Shown one piece after another: positions 54,425 through 62,442 of a stretch of DNA of 64,000 nucleotides. The DNA is taken from assembly GCA_963711005.1 (NCBI GenBank), contig CAVQCJ010000002.1:1-64000 (forward strand), given 5' to 3'. The notes under the pieces were generated by a model. The model was not told the origin of the DNA and did no database searches. It saw nothing but the letters and a program-made list of their open reading frames with translations. How positions within the stretch are numbered: position 1 is the first letter of the stretch; the number at the start of each line of letters is the position of its first letter. Source of the stretch: CAVQCJ01 sp963711005 (GTDB lineage: Bacteria > Actinomycetota > Actinomycetes > Prado026). A program made the translations under genes and the position numbers.

Positions 54425-55947
54425 GCACGGGCAACCACCGGTTGGGGCCACCCGTCGACGGACCGGCGCCGGAGCTGGTCGACTCCGGCTTCGCGCTGGA
54501 GAACGCGGACGCTCCGTTGCTGCACGCCGGGCTCAACCTCGCCGACCTCGCGCACGTCCTGGACCTGCGGGCCCGGCAGGTCGTGCCGGAGGAACCGGCC
54601 CGCCGGCTGCTCAGCGTGCTGCTCCGGTCGGTGGCCACCCGCCCCGAGGACTTCCCGTACGACCCGGCCTTCGGCGAGCCGTACAACAGCCGCGAGCGGT
54701 ACTTCGTCGAGCAGATCGGTGACGACGCCGGCTGGCTGCACGCGGGTCGACCGCGGCGCGAGGCGGTGCGGATCGCGCTGCGGCTGCACCTGCGCGGCCA
54801 GCTCGTGGATCTCGTCGAGAGTGCAGCCACGCTGGCCGGGACGATCGCGACCGTCGCGCGCGAGCACAGCCGCACCTGGCTGCCCGACCAGACCTACCTG
54901 CAGCACGCGCAGCCCTCGACGTTCGGCCACTACCTGCTGTCCTTCGCCTACCCGCTGCTGCGCGACGCCGACCGGCTGGAGGACGAGCTGGCGTGGACCA
55001 ACACCAGTCCTGGCGGTGCCGGCTGCGTCAACGGGAGCCGGCTGCTGGGCGACCGCGGCCCGGTGGCCGTGATGCTGGGCTTCGACGACGTGATCGAGCA
55101 CACGCGCGACGCGATGTGGCAGACCGACGGGCTGGTCGCGATGCTCGCCTCGACGGCCAGCCTCGTCGGGACGCAGAGCAAGCTGGCCGAGGACCTGGAG
55201 ATCTGGGCGAGCAGCGAGTTCGACTACGTGACGGTCGCCGACGGGTTCAGCCGCTCGAGCGTCCTGATGCCGCAGAAACGCAACCCGTACTCGCTGTCCA
55301 TCATCCGTGGGGCGTCCGGCACTCTGATCGGGCGGCTCACCGGCTTCCTCGCGGTGATCAAGAGCCCGTCGGCACGCAGCGACAACCTGATCTACGCGTA
55401 CGGAGAGGTGCCCCGTGCACTGGATCTGGCTCTTCGCACGACCCGACTGACCGACGGCGTGATCCGCACGCTCGGGGTCAACGGCGCCCGGATGTGGGAA
55501 GCACTCGACTCCGGCTTCTGCCAGGCGACCGACCTCGCGGAGTACGTCATGCAGACCTGCGGGCTCAACTACCGCACGGCGTACCAGGTGGTCGGCGTTG
55601 CGGTCCGCAAGGCACACGGACAGGGGCTGCGCGGTGTGGACCTCGACGGAGCGATGCTCGACGCCGCGGCCGTGGACTACCGCGGGAAGGGCATCGGCCT
55701 CACCGGCCGCGACCTCACCGAAGTGCTCGACCCCCGCCGCATCGTCGAGACCAGGACCGCGGCCGGAGGTGCCGCACCCGAGGTCGTCGAGCGCATGGCC
55801 GAGACCTGCCTGGCACGGGCGGGGGACCTGATCGCCACCGCACAACGGCATCGGGCCGCCTACCTCGCCGCCGAGACCGATCTGGTCGCCCGTGCCTCGG
55901 TCGTGGCTTCGGGCGCCGGACCCGGTGCGGGAGGCGAGCGCACATGA
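54421..55947 (+). CDS. Argininosuccinate lyase-like enzyme
   Basis: A 508-residue fumarase/aspartase-superfamily lyase. Signature SSVLMPQKRNPYSLSI near residues 279-294, the TYLQHAQPSTFGHYLLSFAY block near residue 160 and GGAGCVNGSRLLGD near 198. It is longer than canonical ArgH (about 460) and has a divergent N-terminus (DLRARQVVPEEPARRLLSVL). No argininosuccinate synthase neighbour, so a biosynthetic ArgH role is unlikely; an N-succinyl or other ureido-type substrate is possible. ATGA start and end overlaps. Confidence 0.85.
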   Translation: MSTGNHRLGPPVDGPAPELVDSGFALENADAPLLHAGLNLADLAHVLDLRARQVVPEEPARRLLSVLLRSVATRPEDFPYDPAFGEPYNSRERYFVEQIGDDAGWLHAGRPRREAVRIALRLHLRGQLVDLVESAATLAGTIATVAREHSRTWLPDQTYLQHAQPSTFGHYLLSFAYPLLRDADRLEDELAWTNTSPGGAGCVNGSRLLGDRGPVAVMLGFDDVIEHTRDAMWQTDGLVAMLASTASLVGTQSKLAEDLEIWASSEFDYVTVADGFSRSSVLMPQKRNPYSLSIIRGASGTLIGRLTGFLAVIKSPSARSDNLIYAYGEVPRALDLALRTTRLTDGVIRTLGVNGARMWEALDSGFCQATDLAEYVMQTCGLNYRTAYQVVGVAVRKAHGQGLRGVDLDGAMLDAAAVDYRGKGIGLTGRDLTEVLDPRRIVETRTAAGGAAPEVVERMAETCLARAGDLIATAQRHRAAYLAAETDLVARASVVASGAGPGAGGERT

Positions 55948-57365
55948 CGGACCGGAACTTCGAGCTCCCCCGCGAGGTCAGCGTCGTGAACGTCGGGTTG
56001 TCCCTCTTCGCCGAAGGCCTGACCGACCAGGGGGTACCGGTCACCGGCGTCGACTGGCGTATCCCGGCCGGCGGGGACCCGGCGCTGGTCGCCGCGCTGC
56101 GGCGGATGTCGGGCCCTCGATGCGCGGCGGTCGACGCGGCGAACGCCGAGGTGCTGCGCCGGCTGGACAGCGGCGTCCCGACGCTGACCGGGATCCGGCG
56201 AGCCGGTGACGTGATCCCGGCTCTCGAGGGTCGGACGTTGCTGCACCCCGGACCGCCGCTGACGCTGGACCGCGCCTGCGACCCGCTGCGGCGGTCGATG
56301 CGTGCCGCGGTCGTCGCCGAAGGCTGGGCGGACGACGTCTCGGGGGCCGACGCACTGCTCGCGTCGGACCGGGTCGCGCTGCTCGCAGCGAACGACCATG
56401 GCGTGGTCGTCCCGATGGCCACGGTGATCGGGCCCGGATCGCCGATGTGGACGGTCGAGCTCGACGGCGCCGACGTCATCGCGTACGCGCCGATCGGGCA
56501 GGGCTCCGGCGACGTGGCGTGGTTCGGGCGCGACACTCCCGCAGCGTGTGAACGCCTGGTGTTCCTGCGCGAGTCGGTGGGTCCGGTGCTGAGCGAGGCC
56601 CTCGACCGGTCGGGGCCGCTGGACGTCTTCTCGTTCGCCGCCCAGGCCGTCGCCATGGGCGACGACGTGCACGTGCGTACGCAGGCCGCCACGAACCTGT
56701 TGCTGCGCCACCTGATGCCCGACCTCGTGGCCGGGACCCATCCGGACCGGGTCGCGGTCGCGCGCTTCCTGTCCGAGAACTACCTGCTGTTCCTCACCCT
56801 CGCGATGGCCGCCGCACGCGCCGTGAGCGGGTGGGGTGCCCAGGTCGAGGGCTCGTCGGTGGTCACCACGATGGCTCGGAACGGCACCGACTTCGGCGTG
56901 CAGCTGCCGGGTGCGGACACCTGGATGCTCGCCCCCGCGCCGCTGGTCGGCAGGGCGCTGTTCCACCCGGGGCGTGGCCCGGCCGACGGCGCGCGCGACA
57001 TCGGGGACAGCGCGGTCCTCGAGCTCGTAGGCCTCGGCGGCGCAGCAGCGGCCGGCTCGCCCGCCGTGGGCCAGATCGTCGGAGGCATGGCCCAGGCGGC
57101 GGACCTGACCGCCGAGCTCGACCGCGTGTGCGTCGGCCGCTCGACGCGGTTCACCCTCCCGAACCAGGGCGGGCAGGGCACACCGCTGGGGGTAGACGTC
57201 CGCAAGGTCGTCGAGTACGTCGTGACGCCCAAGGTGACGACGGGCATCCTGCACGTGAGCGACGGCAGCGGACAGGTCGGCGCCGGGGTCGCGGAGGCGC
57301 CGATCGCCTGCTTCAACGCGGCCCTGCTCGACCTCGACGCCCGGCTGTCGGAACCGGCCCGCTAG
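55944..57365 (+). CDS. DUF1116 protein (AllG/YlbE-like)
   Basis: A 473-residue DUF1116 protein. In E. coli the homologue AllG (YlbE) works with AllF (FdrA) and AllH as oxamate carbamoyltransferase. Motifs: VTGVDWRIPAGGDPALVAAL, VAVARFLSENYLLFLTLAMA, EGSSVVTTMARNGTDFGVQL and LIGRALFHPGRG-type region (VGRALFHPGRGPADGARDIG), plus GVAEAPIACFNAAL at the end. Last gene of the coupled operon. Its stop TAG overlaps the convergent OsmC stop (CTAG). Confidence 0.9.
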   Translation: MTDRNFELPREVSVVNVGLSLFAEGLTDQGVPVTGVDWRIPAGGDPALVAALRRMSGPRCAAVDAANAEVLRRLDSGVPTLTGIRRAGDVIPALEGRTLLHPGPPLTLDRACDPLRRSMRAAVVAEGWADDVSGADALLASDRVALLAANDHGVVVPMATVIGPGSPMWTVELDGADVIAYAPIGQGSGDVAWFGRDTPAACERLVFLRESVGPVLSEALDRSGPLDVFSFAAQAVAMGDDVHVRTQAATNLLLRHLMPDLVAGTHPDRVAVARFLSENYLLFLTLAMAAARAVSGWGAQVEGSSVVTTMARNGTDFGVQLPGADTWMLAPAPLVGRALFHPGRGPADGARDIGDSAVLELVGLGGAAAAGSPAVGQIVGGMAQAADLTAELDRVCVGRSTRFTLPNQGGQGTPLGVDVRKVVEYVVTPKVTTGILHVSDGSGQVGAGVAEAPIACFNAALLDLDARLSEPAR

Positions 57366-57796
57366 GGGTCTGGCTCGCAGTCTGCCGAGGCCGCGGGGGC
57401 GATGCGCACCGACATCTGCGGGCTCTGCACAAAGGTGTTGGAGACGTAGCAGACCCGTCGGGCCGGCTCGAGCAACGGCTCGAGCAGCTCGTCGGCCAGG
57501 CTGCTGGACACGGTGAGCACCACGGTGCCGAACCGCAGCCCGTCATACGTCCCGTCGGCCGTGACCACGAGATCGGGCAGCTCGAACCCGCGCTTGCGCG
57601 CCGCCCAGGCGACCGAGAGCGCGTAGCACGAGCACATCGAGGCCAGGAGCAGGTCGGTCGGCGCCGGACCCGCGCCCTCGCCGCCGTCCTCGACCGGTTC
57701 GTCGACCACGAGGTCGAACCCGCCCGCCTGCACGTCGCAGCGCCAACCGCCGACCCAGCGGGCGACCGCTGTCCTGGTCCCGTCGTACTCGCTCAC
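57362..57796 (-). CDS. OsmC/Ohr family protein
   Basis: A 144-residue OsmC-fold protein. The two peroxidatic cysteines are expected in LLASMCSCYALSVAWAARKR (C54/C56 region) and at C115 in RRVCYVSNTFVQSP. OsmC and Ohr reduce organic hydroperoxides with thiols; some members are thioesterase-like. GTG 57796. Convergent with DUF1116 and head of a minus-strand redox run with the DsrE-like gene. Confidence 0.85.
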   Translation of the reverse strand: MSEYDGTRTAVARWVGGWRCDVQAGGFDLVVDEPVEDGGEGAGPAPTDLLLASMCSCYALSVAWAARKRGFELPDLVVTADGTYDGLRFGTVVLTVSSSLADELLEPLLEPARRVCYVSNTFVQSPQMSVRIAPAASADCEPDP

Positions 57797-57848
57797 CCGC
57801 AGCCCGCCGGACGTGGTCGGCCGACGGTCCGCCTCGCCGCGGCGCCGG

Positions 57849-58334
57849 CTACAGCGTCCAGGTCTGGAGCACCAGCGCGCCCTGGCGCCGCGCAGTCAGT
57901 GTCGCGTCGAGGACGTCGAGCGGGTTGATCGGCTTGACTCCCTCCATCATGTCGATCTCGCGCATGCCGTACAGCGCGGCGGCGGAGAACCGGCAGGCGT
58001 ACACGTGGCCGCCCTCGTCCATGAACGTCTGCAGCTGCTTGTTGTACGCCAGCGCTCCGGGGAACGGCTCGTCGCCCACGCGGGGGTATCCGCGGGTGGC
58101 TGCTGCCATCAGCGAGCCGGGGCCGTAGAGCACCAGGCTGGTGTCGAAGCCCTTCCGGCGGATCCTCGTCATCGTCAGCATGTTCACCAGGCCGACCGAG
58201 CCCTCGAAGGGCACGGTGTGCATGAAGACCCACGCCTTCTCACCCGGCTCCGCCTGGATGTCCTCGAAGACCTTGTCCTCGAAGTTGACGATGGCGTCGC
58301 CCTTGCTGACCCGTGTACCCACGATCTCTGCCAT
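57849..58334 (-). CDS. DsrE-like nitrogen-starvation protein, MSMEG_0572/Sll0783 type
   Basis: A 161-residue DsrE/F-like protein typical of the Nit1C cluster (Sll0783, strongly induced by nitrogen starvation in Synechocystis). Seen: EKAWVFMHTVPFEGSVGLVN, LTMTRIRRKGFDTSLVLYGP, AYNKQLQTFMDEGGHVYACR and FSAAALYGMREIDMMEGVKP. The single C of VYACRF is at the usual DsrE position. Role in sulfur or persulfide transfer unproved. ATG 58334. Confidence 0.9.
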   Translation of the reverse strand: MAEIVGTRVSKGDAIVNFEDKVFEDIQAEPGEKAWVFMHTVPFEGSVGLVNMLTMTRIRRKGFDTSLVLYGPGSLMAAATRGYPRVGDEPFPGALAYNKQLQTFMDEGGHVYACRFSAAALYGMREIDMMEGVKPINPLDVLDATLTARRQGALVLQTWTL

Positions 58335-58409
58335 GTACCGACTCCCTCTCGTGTCGCGCCTTGCGCTTCCGGGACCGACCGATCGGACGGCCCCGGGACT
58401 CGGATCCGT

Positions 58410-58718
58410 TCAGCCGCTCGGTGCCCGAGCCGGCCCCTCTGCCGCGCTCTGCGGCCGCACCAGGCTCGCGGCCGGTCCGGACGCCTGGGCCGGCCGGTGC
58501 CAGGTACGCCGATGGCTGCCCGGCATGCTGGCCGCGACTTTGTCGCGCAGCCGGACGGGCAGGGTGTAGAAGACCGGTGCGTACACCTTCTGCCAGAACA
58601 CGTCGCCGCCCTTCGCCCGCGGCGGCGGCGCGAGGCCGTAACGCTTGGCGACCTTCGTCTGCGCAGCGGTCATCAACTGCTTCTCGGAGACGGCGCGGAC
58701 CCAGCGCGTGAACGCCAT
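58410..58718 (-). CDS. Small hypothetical protein of the island
   Basis: A 102-residue basic protein, not recognised. MAFTRWVRAVSEKQLMTAAQ, then GLAPPPRAKGGDVFWQKVYA and YTLPVRLRDKVAASMPGSHR. The C-terminal third is Ala/Pro/Ser-rich and low in complexity. The ATG at 58718 lies 1 bp after the flavoprotein stop, so it is co-translated with it. No cysteines, so not a redox carrier. Confidence 0.65.
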   Translation of the reverse strand: MAFTRWVRAVSEKQLMTAAQTKVAKRYGLAPPPRAKGGDVFWQKVYAPVFYTLPVRLRDKVAASMPGSHRRTWHRPAQASGPAASLVRPQSAAEGPARAPSG

Positions 58719-58719
58719 G

Positions 58720-60057
58720 TCATCCACCCAGCGTCGACAGCGCGTTCTGGGCTGCAAGCGCGATCGGTTCGTTCAGCGCGCCGATCGGCGGGGAGTACAC
58801 GTTCTCCATCGTCGCCAGGTCGCGCAGCGTGATGCCGGTGCGGGCCGCCATCGCGAGGAAGTCGGCGCGCTCCTTGATGCCCTCGCCACCGACCATCTGC
58901 GCGCCGATCAGCTTGAGCGACCCGGGCTCGCCGAGCAGCTTGACGATGATCGGCTTCATGTCCGGGTAGTAGCGCGCCCGCGAGATGCCCTGGGCCTTGC
59001 CCAGCACGAAGGGGATGCCCAGCGCGGTGGCCAGGGTCTCGCTGAACGAGACCCCCCCGATCATCCAGCGGCCGGCGACCAGACCCCAGGGGACGAAGAC
59101 CGGCTGGTAGGCACGCTTCCCGCCGGCGGCGTTGACGCCCGCGACCTTGCCCTGCGAGTACGCGTGGCTGCCCGACAGCCCTTGCAGCGGGACGTTGCTG
59201 ACACCGTGCGGCACCTCGATGCAGTCGCCGGCCGCCCAGACGTCAGGTACGCCGGTGGCCATCGTCTCGTCGACGACGAACCCGCCGGCGGAGCCGACGT
59301 CGAGACCGGCCGCGGCTCCCAGCCTGGTGTCGGGCACCTTCTTCGTAGCGTTGACCAGCAGGTCGCAGGCGATCTCACCGTCGGAGGTCACCACGCCACG
59401 CACGGCGCCGTCCGAGTCACCGAGGATCTGCTCGAGCTTGGTGTTGAAATGGAGGTTGACGCCCATCTCTTCCCAGGAGTCCTCGATCGGCTTCGCGATG
59501 TCGGGGTCGGTCGCCGCCGACATCGCCCACGGCGTCGGGTCGACGAGGTGAACCTCGATCCCGCGGTGCGACAACGCCGTGGTGATCTCCAGCCCGAGCG
59601 GCCCGGCCTCGAGCACCACGGCCTTCCGAACGGTGTCGAAGACCTTGTCCCACTCCATCGCTCGCCGGATGTTCTTCATCTCGTAGATGCCCGACAGCTC
59701 GGCCCCTGGAACGGGGGGTCTCGCGTAGTCCCACCCCGTCGCCACGATGAGCTTGTCCCAACGTTCCGCCCGGCCGTCCACCGTGACCGTCTTGGCCTTC
59801 GCGTCGATGGCCGTGACCGCGGTCTCGTAGCGGATGTCGATCCCCTGGTCGACGTACATCTGCTTCGTCGCCATGAAGAGGCGCTCGAAGTCGGGGATCT
59901 CCTTCCCGTGCACGTACGGGATGCCGCAAGGGCTGTAAGCGGCGTCCTCGTACTCGGTGAAGACGATGATCTCCGCGCTCGGGTCGGTACCCTTGGCCGC
60001 GCCGGCCGCGCCCATACCCGCCGCCCCGCCTCCGACAACGAGAATCCGTTGTGGCAC
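58720..60057 (-). CDS. CoA-disulfide reductase-like FAD oxidoreductase
   Basis: A 445-residue FAD/NAD(P)H oxidoreductase. FAD motif RILVVGGGAAGMGAAGAAKG at residues 4-23, active cysteine C44 in YSPCGIPY, the hallmark of CoA-disulfide/persulfide reductases and NADH oxidases; NAD motif VVLEAGPLGLEITTALSHRG (with LE-A-GPL instead of GGG); GVPDVWAAGDCIE for FAD. Could reduce CoA or mycothiol disulfides or persulfides. GTG 60057 with AGGAGGT upstream is preferred over 60117. Divergent with the XRE-cupin regulator. Confidence 0.88.
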   Translation of the reverse strand: MPQRILVVGGGAAGMGAAGAAKGTDPSAEIIVFTEYEDAAYSPCGIPYVHGKEIPDFERLFMATKQMYVDQGIDIRYETAVTAIDAKAKTVTVDGRAERWDKLIVATGWDYARPPVPGAELSGIYEMKNIRRAMEWDKVFDTVRKAVVLEAGPLGLEITTALSHRGIEVHLVDPTPWAMSAATDPDIAKPIEDSWEEMGVNLHFNTKLEQILGDSDGAVRGVVTSDGEIACDLLVNATKKVPDTRLGAAAGLDVGSAGGFVVDETMATGVPDVWAAGDCIEVPHGVSNVPLQGLSGSHAYSQGKVAGVNAAGGKRAYQPVFVPWGLVAGRWMIGGVSFSETLATALGIPFVLGKAQGISRARYYPDMKPIIVKLLGEPGSLKLIGAQMVGGEGIKERADFLAMAARTGITLRDLATMENVYSPPIGALNEPIALAAQNALSTLGG

Positions 60058-60111
60058 GGGACCTCCTGGGTGGACGGGTCCTGCAGAGGCATTGAGCATC
60101 AGCAATATGAC

Positions 60112-60127
60112 GTTCACTATGTTGAAC
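60112..60127. promoter_or_regulatory. GTTCACTAT site 4 (regulator/flavoprotein divergent promoter)
   Basis: GTTCACTATGTTGAAC, a 16-bp near-palindrome (GTTCA and TGAAC arms with 6-bp spacer). It lies in the 128-bp gap between the flavoprotein start (60057) and the XRE-cupin ATG (60186), suggesting autoregulation. Confidence 0.75.
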
Positions 60128-60185
60128 AGTACGGAGAGTCGGAGTCAAGGGTGCGCGCCAAAGTCGCAGAGGAGAGGTCCGCGAG

Positions 60186-60761
60186 ATGACCGAGGATCTG
60201 ACCCGCATCGTCGGGGGCATCGGACCCAAGGTGCGCGCCCTGCGCAAGCAGGCCGGGCTGTCGCTCTCGCAGCTGGCCGCTCGGTCCGACGTCTCCGCGG
60301 CGGCCATCCACAAGATCGAGATGAACGGCATGGTGCCGACGATCACCACGCTGCTCAAGGTGGCCAGCGCTCTGGACCGGCCCATCGCGTACTTCGTCGA
60401 AGAGGAGCAGGTCACCTCCGACCCGACCGTGCTCACGCTCAAGGCGGAGCATCGACCGATCTACACCTCGCACGTGGGCATCGACCTCGCCGGGATCACC
60501 GGGCCCTACAGCCGGTTCAACCTCGCGGGGGCGCGGGCGACGGTCGTCGCCGGCGCCAGCAGCGGCGAGAAACCGCTCGAGCATCCGGGCGAGGAGCTCA
60601 TCTACGTCCTGGAGGGGCAGCTCGAGTTCGTCGTCAACGGCCGAGACCACACCCTGAAGCCGGGAGATGCGCTGCACTTCCGGTCGGTGCAGCCGCACTC
60701 GTGGCGCAACCCCGGCAAGGTCGACGCGATCGCGCTCTGGATGGCTCTGCGACCCCAGTAG
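60186..60761 (+). CDS. XRE-family regulator with cupin domain
   Basis: A 191-residue regulator: HTH_3 domain residues 12-65 (KVRALRKQAGLSLSQLAARS, SAAAIHKIEMNGMVPTITTL) and C-terminal cupin_2 domain (about 115-190: HPGEELIYVLEGQLEFVVNG, LHFRSVQPHSWRNPGK). PuuR-like members bind a small metabolite in the cupin and repress catabolic genes. Likely regulator of the island through the GTTCACTAT sites. GAGAGG precedes ATG 60186. Confidence 0.92.
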   Translation: MTEDLTRIVGGIGPKVRALRKQAGLSLSQLAARSDVSAAAIHKIEMNGMVPTITTLLKVASALDRPIAYFVEEEQVTSDPTVLTLKAEHRPIYTSHVGIDLAGITGPYSRFNLAGARATVVAGASSGEKPLEHPGEELIYVLEGQLEFVVNGRDHTLKPGDALHFRSVQPHSWRNPGKVDAIALWMALRPQ

Positions 60762-60871
60762 CACAGCCCCTTGACCAGGTCGGTGGTCGGGGTCCGCGGC
60801 TGATTCCGATTCATCTCCTATACGACATCAGATGTCTTGCATCCGATACGCGCCGGGGCTAGCGTCGACGA

Positions 60872-61699
60872 GTGACCACACAACTGATCAACGACGCGCA
60901 CCGGCACATGGGCGTGATGCCGGCCTTCCCCTTCTACGGCGGACCGCCGGCCAACCCGGACATCCTGGCGCGCGGCACCGTGGCCGAGCTGATCGCCGAT
61001 CTCGACGCGGAGGGCACCGAACGAGCCCTCGTACTGCCCAACTACGGCGTGCCCCAGGCGGACGTCTCGTTCTCGTTCAACGAGCTGGTCCTGTCGGCCG
61101 CCGCGGCCGACGACCGGATCCGCTGCGGACTGTGGGTCTCGCCGCGTCCGCAGGACGCCGAGCTCACCGCGGCCGCGCTCGCCCAGGCCGGCGAGGCCGG
61201 AGTGGTCGCGCTCAAGACCAGCTTCCTGCTCGGCGGGCGGCCCGACGACCCGGAGTGCGAGCCGCACATCGACTCGATCTTCCAGGCCGCGCGCAGCCAC
61301 GGGCTGGTGGTGCACGTGCACACGTCCGCCGGCGCCGCGTCGGACATCGACCAGATCGGGCTGCTCGTCGACAAGTACGGCGACGACGTGAAGATCCACC
61401 TCGTGCACATGGGTGGCGGGGTGAGCGGCCACATCAAGCTCATCAACCAGCGGTTCTTCGACTGGATCGAGGCGGGCAAGCAGGTCTACACGGACACCAG
61501 CTGGGCTGTGGGGTTCGCTCCGCGCTGGCTGGCCCGCGAGATCGAGCGGCGCGGGGTGGGCGCCGACCGTGTGCTCTTCGCCAGCGACGAACCCTGGGGC
61601 GACTACGCGGGCGAGCTCGCCCGGATGCGTGCCGCCACCGGGGACGGAGAACTGGGAAGGATGATGCTGCGGGACAACTTCGCGAGCCTGTACGGATAG
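60872..61699 (+). CDS. Amidohydrolase-family protein (PF04909)
   Basis: A 275-residue TIM-barrel metal-dependent hydrolase. N-terminal HxH (H10, H12 in INDAHRHMG), HVHTSAGAA (about 148) and a final Asp in FASDEPWGDY (about 240). KIHLVHMGGGVSGHIKLINQ is also conserved. Family members decarboxylate or hydrolyse aromatic or lactone substrates (AMSD-like). In the island it may open a ring or cleave an amide. GTG 60872; TAGCGT ends about seven bases upstream, so the mRNA may be leaderless. Confidence 0.85.
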   Translation: MTTQLINDAHRHMGVMPAFPFYGGPPANPDILARGTVAELIADLDAEGTERALVLPNYGVPQADVSFSFNELVLSAAAADDRIRCGLWVSPRPQDAELTAAALAQAGEAGVVALKTSFLLGGRPDDPECEPHIDSIFQAARSHGLVVHVHTSAGAASDIDQIGLLVDKYGDDVKIHLVHMGGGVSGHIKLINQRFFDWIEAGKQVYTDTSWAVGFAPRWLAREIERRGVGADRVLFASDEPWGDYAGELARMRAATGDGELGRMMLRDNFASLYG

Positions 61700-61719
61700 C
61701 CGCCGCACTGCCCACCGCC

Positions 61720-62442
61720 ATGACGACGCCACCCGCCGACTCCCTCGAGGTGTCCGATCTCCCCGGCGGCCCCTACGATCTCGAGTTCTTCCTCGACCCG
61801 ATGTGTCCGTACGCGTGGCAGACGTCGGTCTGGGTGCGGCGCGTCGCCAGCCTGCGGGGGATGAACGTCGGCTGGCGATTCGTCTCCCTGTTCGTCATCC
61901 ACGAGCTGGACGAGGACCCGAGGCCCGACTCGGTCGTCGCGCGACGTCGTGCGCTGGAGTTCCACCGTGTCCTGGCAGCCGTCCGCACCAGCCACGGCAA
62001 CGAGGACGTCGGACGTGTCTACGACGCCTGGGGTCAGCGGCTGTGGTACCGAACGACTGCCGGCTCGAGCGGGGAGCTGGCCCTGGGCATCGACATCGCC
62101 GAGCTCCTGCGCGGACAGCACCTGCGAGCTGACCTGGCCGAGGCAGCTCACGACGACTCACACGACGCGGTCATCCGAGCCGAGACCGCTCTCGCGTCCG
62201 AACGGGCCGGACCCGACCTCGGCACCCCGATCATCAGCTACGACCCGCCCCACGGCAGCTCCTTCTTCGGCCCCGTCATCTCGTCCGTCCCGAGCGACGA
62301 ACAGTCGCTGGCCCTCTACGACGCGCTGCGCACCCTCGCGTCATTCCCGGACTTCGCCGAGCTGAAGCGGACGAAGCGTCCGCGGCTCGACCTTCCGTTC
62401 TTCACAAGCTCGGCCCAACGCTCAGGCGCGGATCACTCGTAG
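61720..62442 (+). CDS. Rv2466c-like DsbA-fold protein with CPYA motif
   Basis: A 240-residue thioredoxin-fold DsbA-like protein matching mycothiol-dependent Rv2466c (nitroreductase / oxidoreductase): DLEFFLDPMCPYAWQTSVWV at the N-terminus, MNVGWRFVSLFVIHE, LGTPIISYDPPHG (cis-Pro loop) and SFFGPVISSVPSDEQSLALY. Rv2466c has a CPWC motif. Here it is C29-P-Y-A, without the resolving cysteine, as in monothiol enzymes. ATG 61720. Last gene of the island; its stop is just ahead of the tRNA 3' repeat. Confidence 0.88.
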   Translation: MTTPPADSLEVSDLPGGPYDLEFFLDPMCPYAWQTSVWVRRVASLRGMNVGWRFVSLFVIHELDEDPRPDSVVARRRALEFHRVLAAVRTSHGNEDVGRVYDAWGQRLWYRTTAGSSGELALGIDIAELLRGQHLRADLAEAAHDDSHDAVIRAETALASERAGPDLGTPIISYDPPHGSSFFGPVISSVPSDEQSLALYDALRTLASFPDFAELKRTKRPRLDLPFFTSSAQRSGADHS

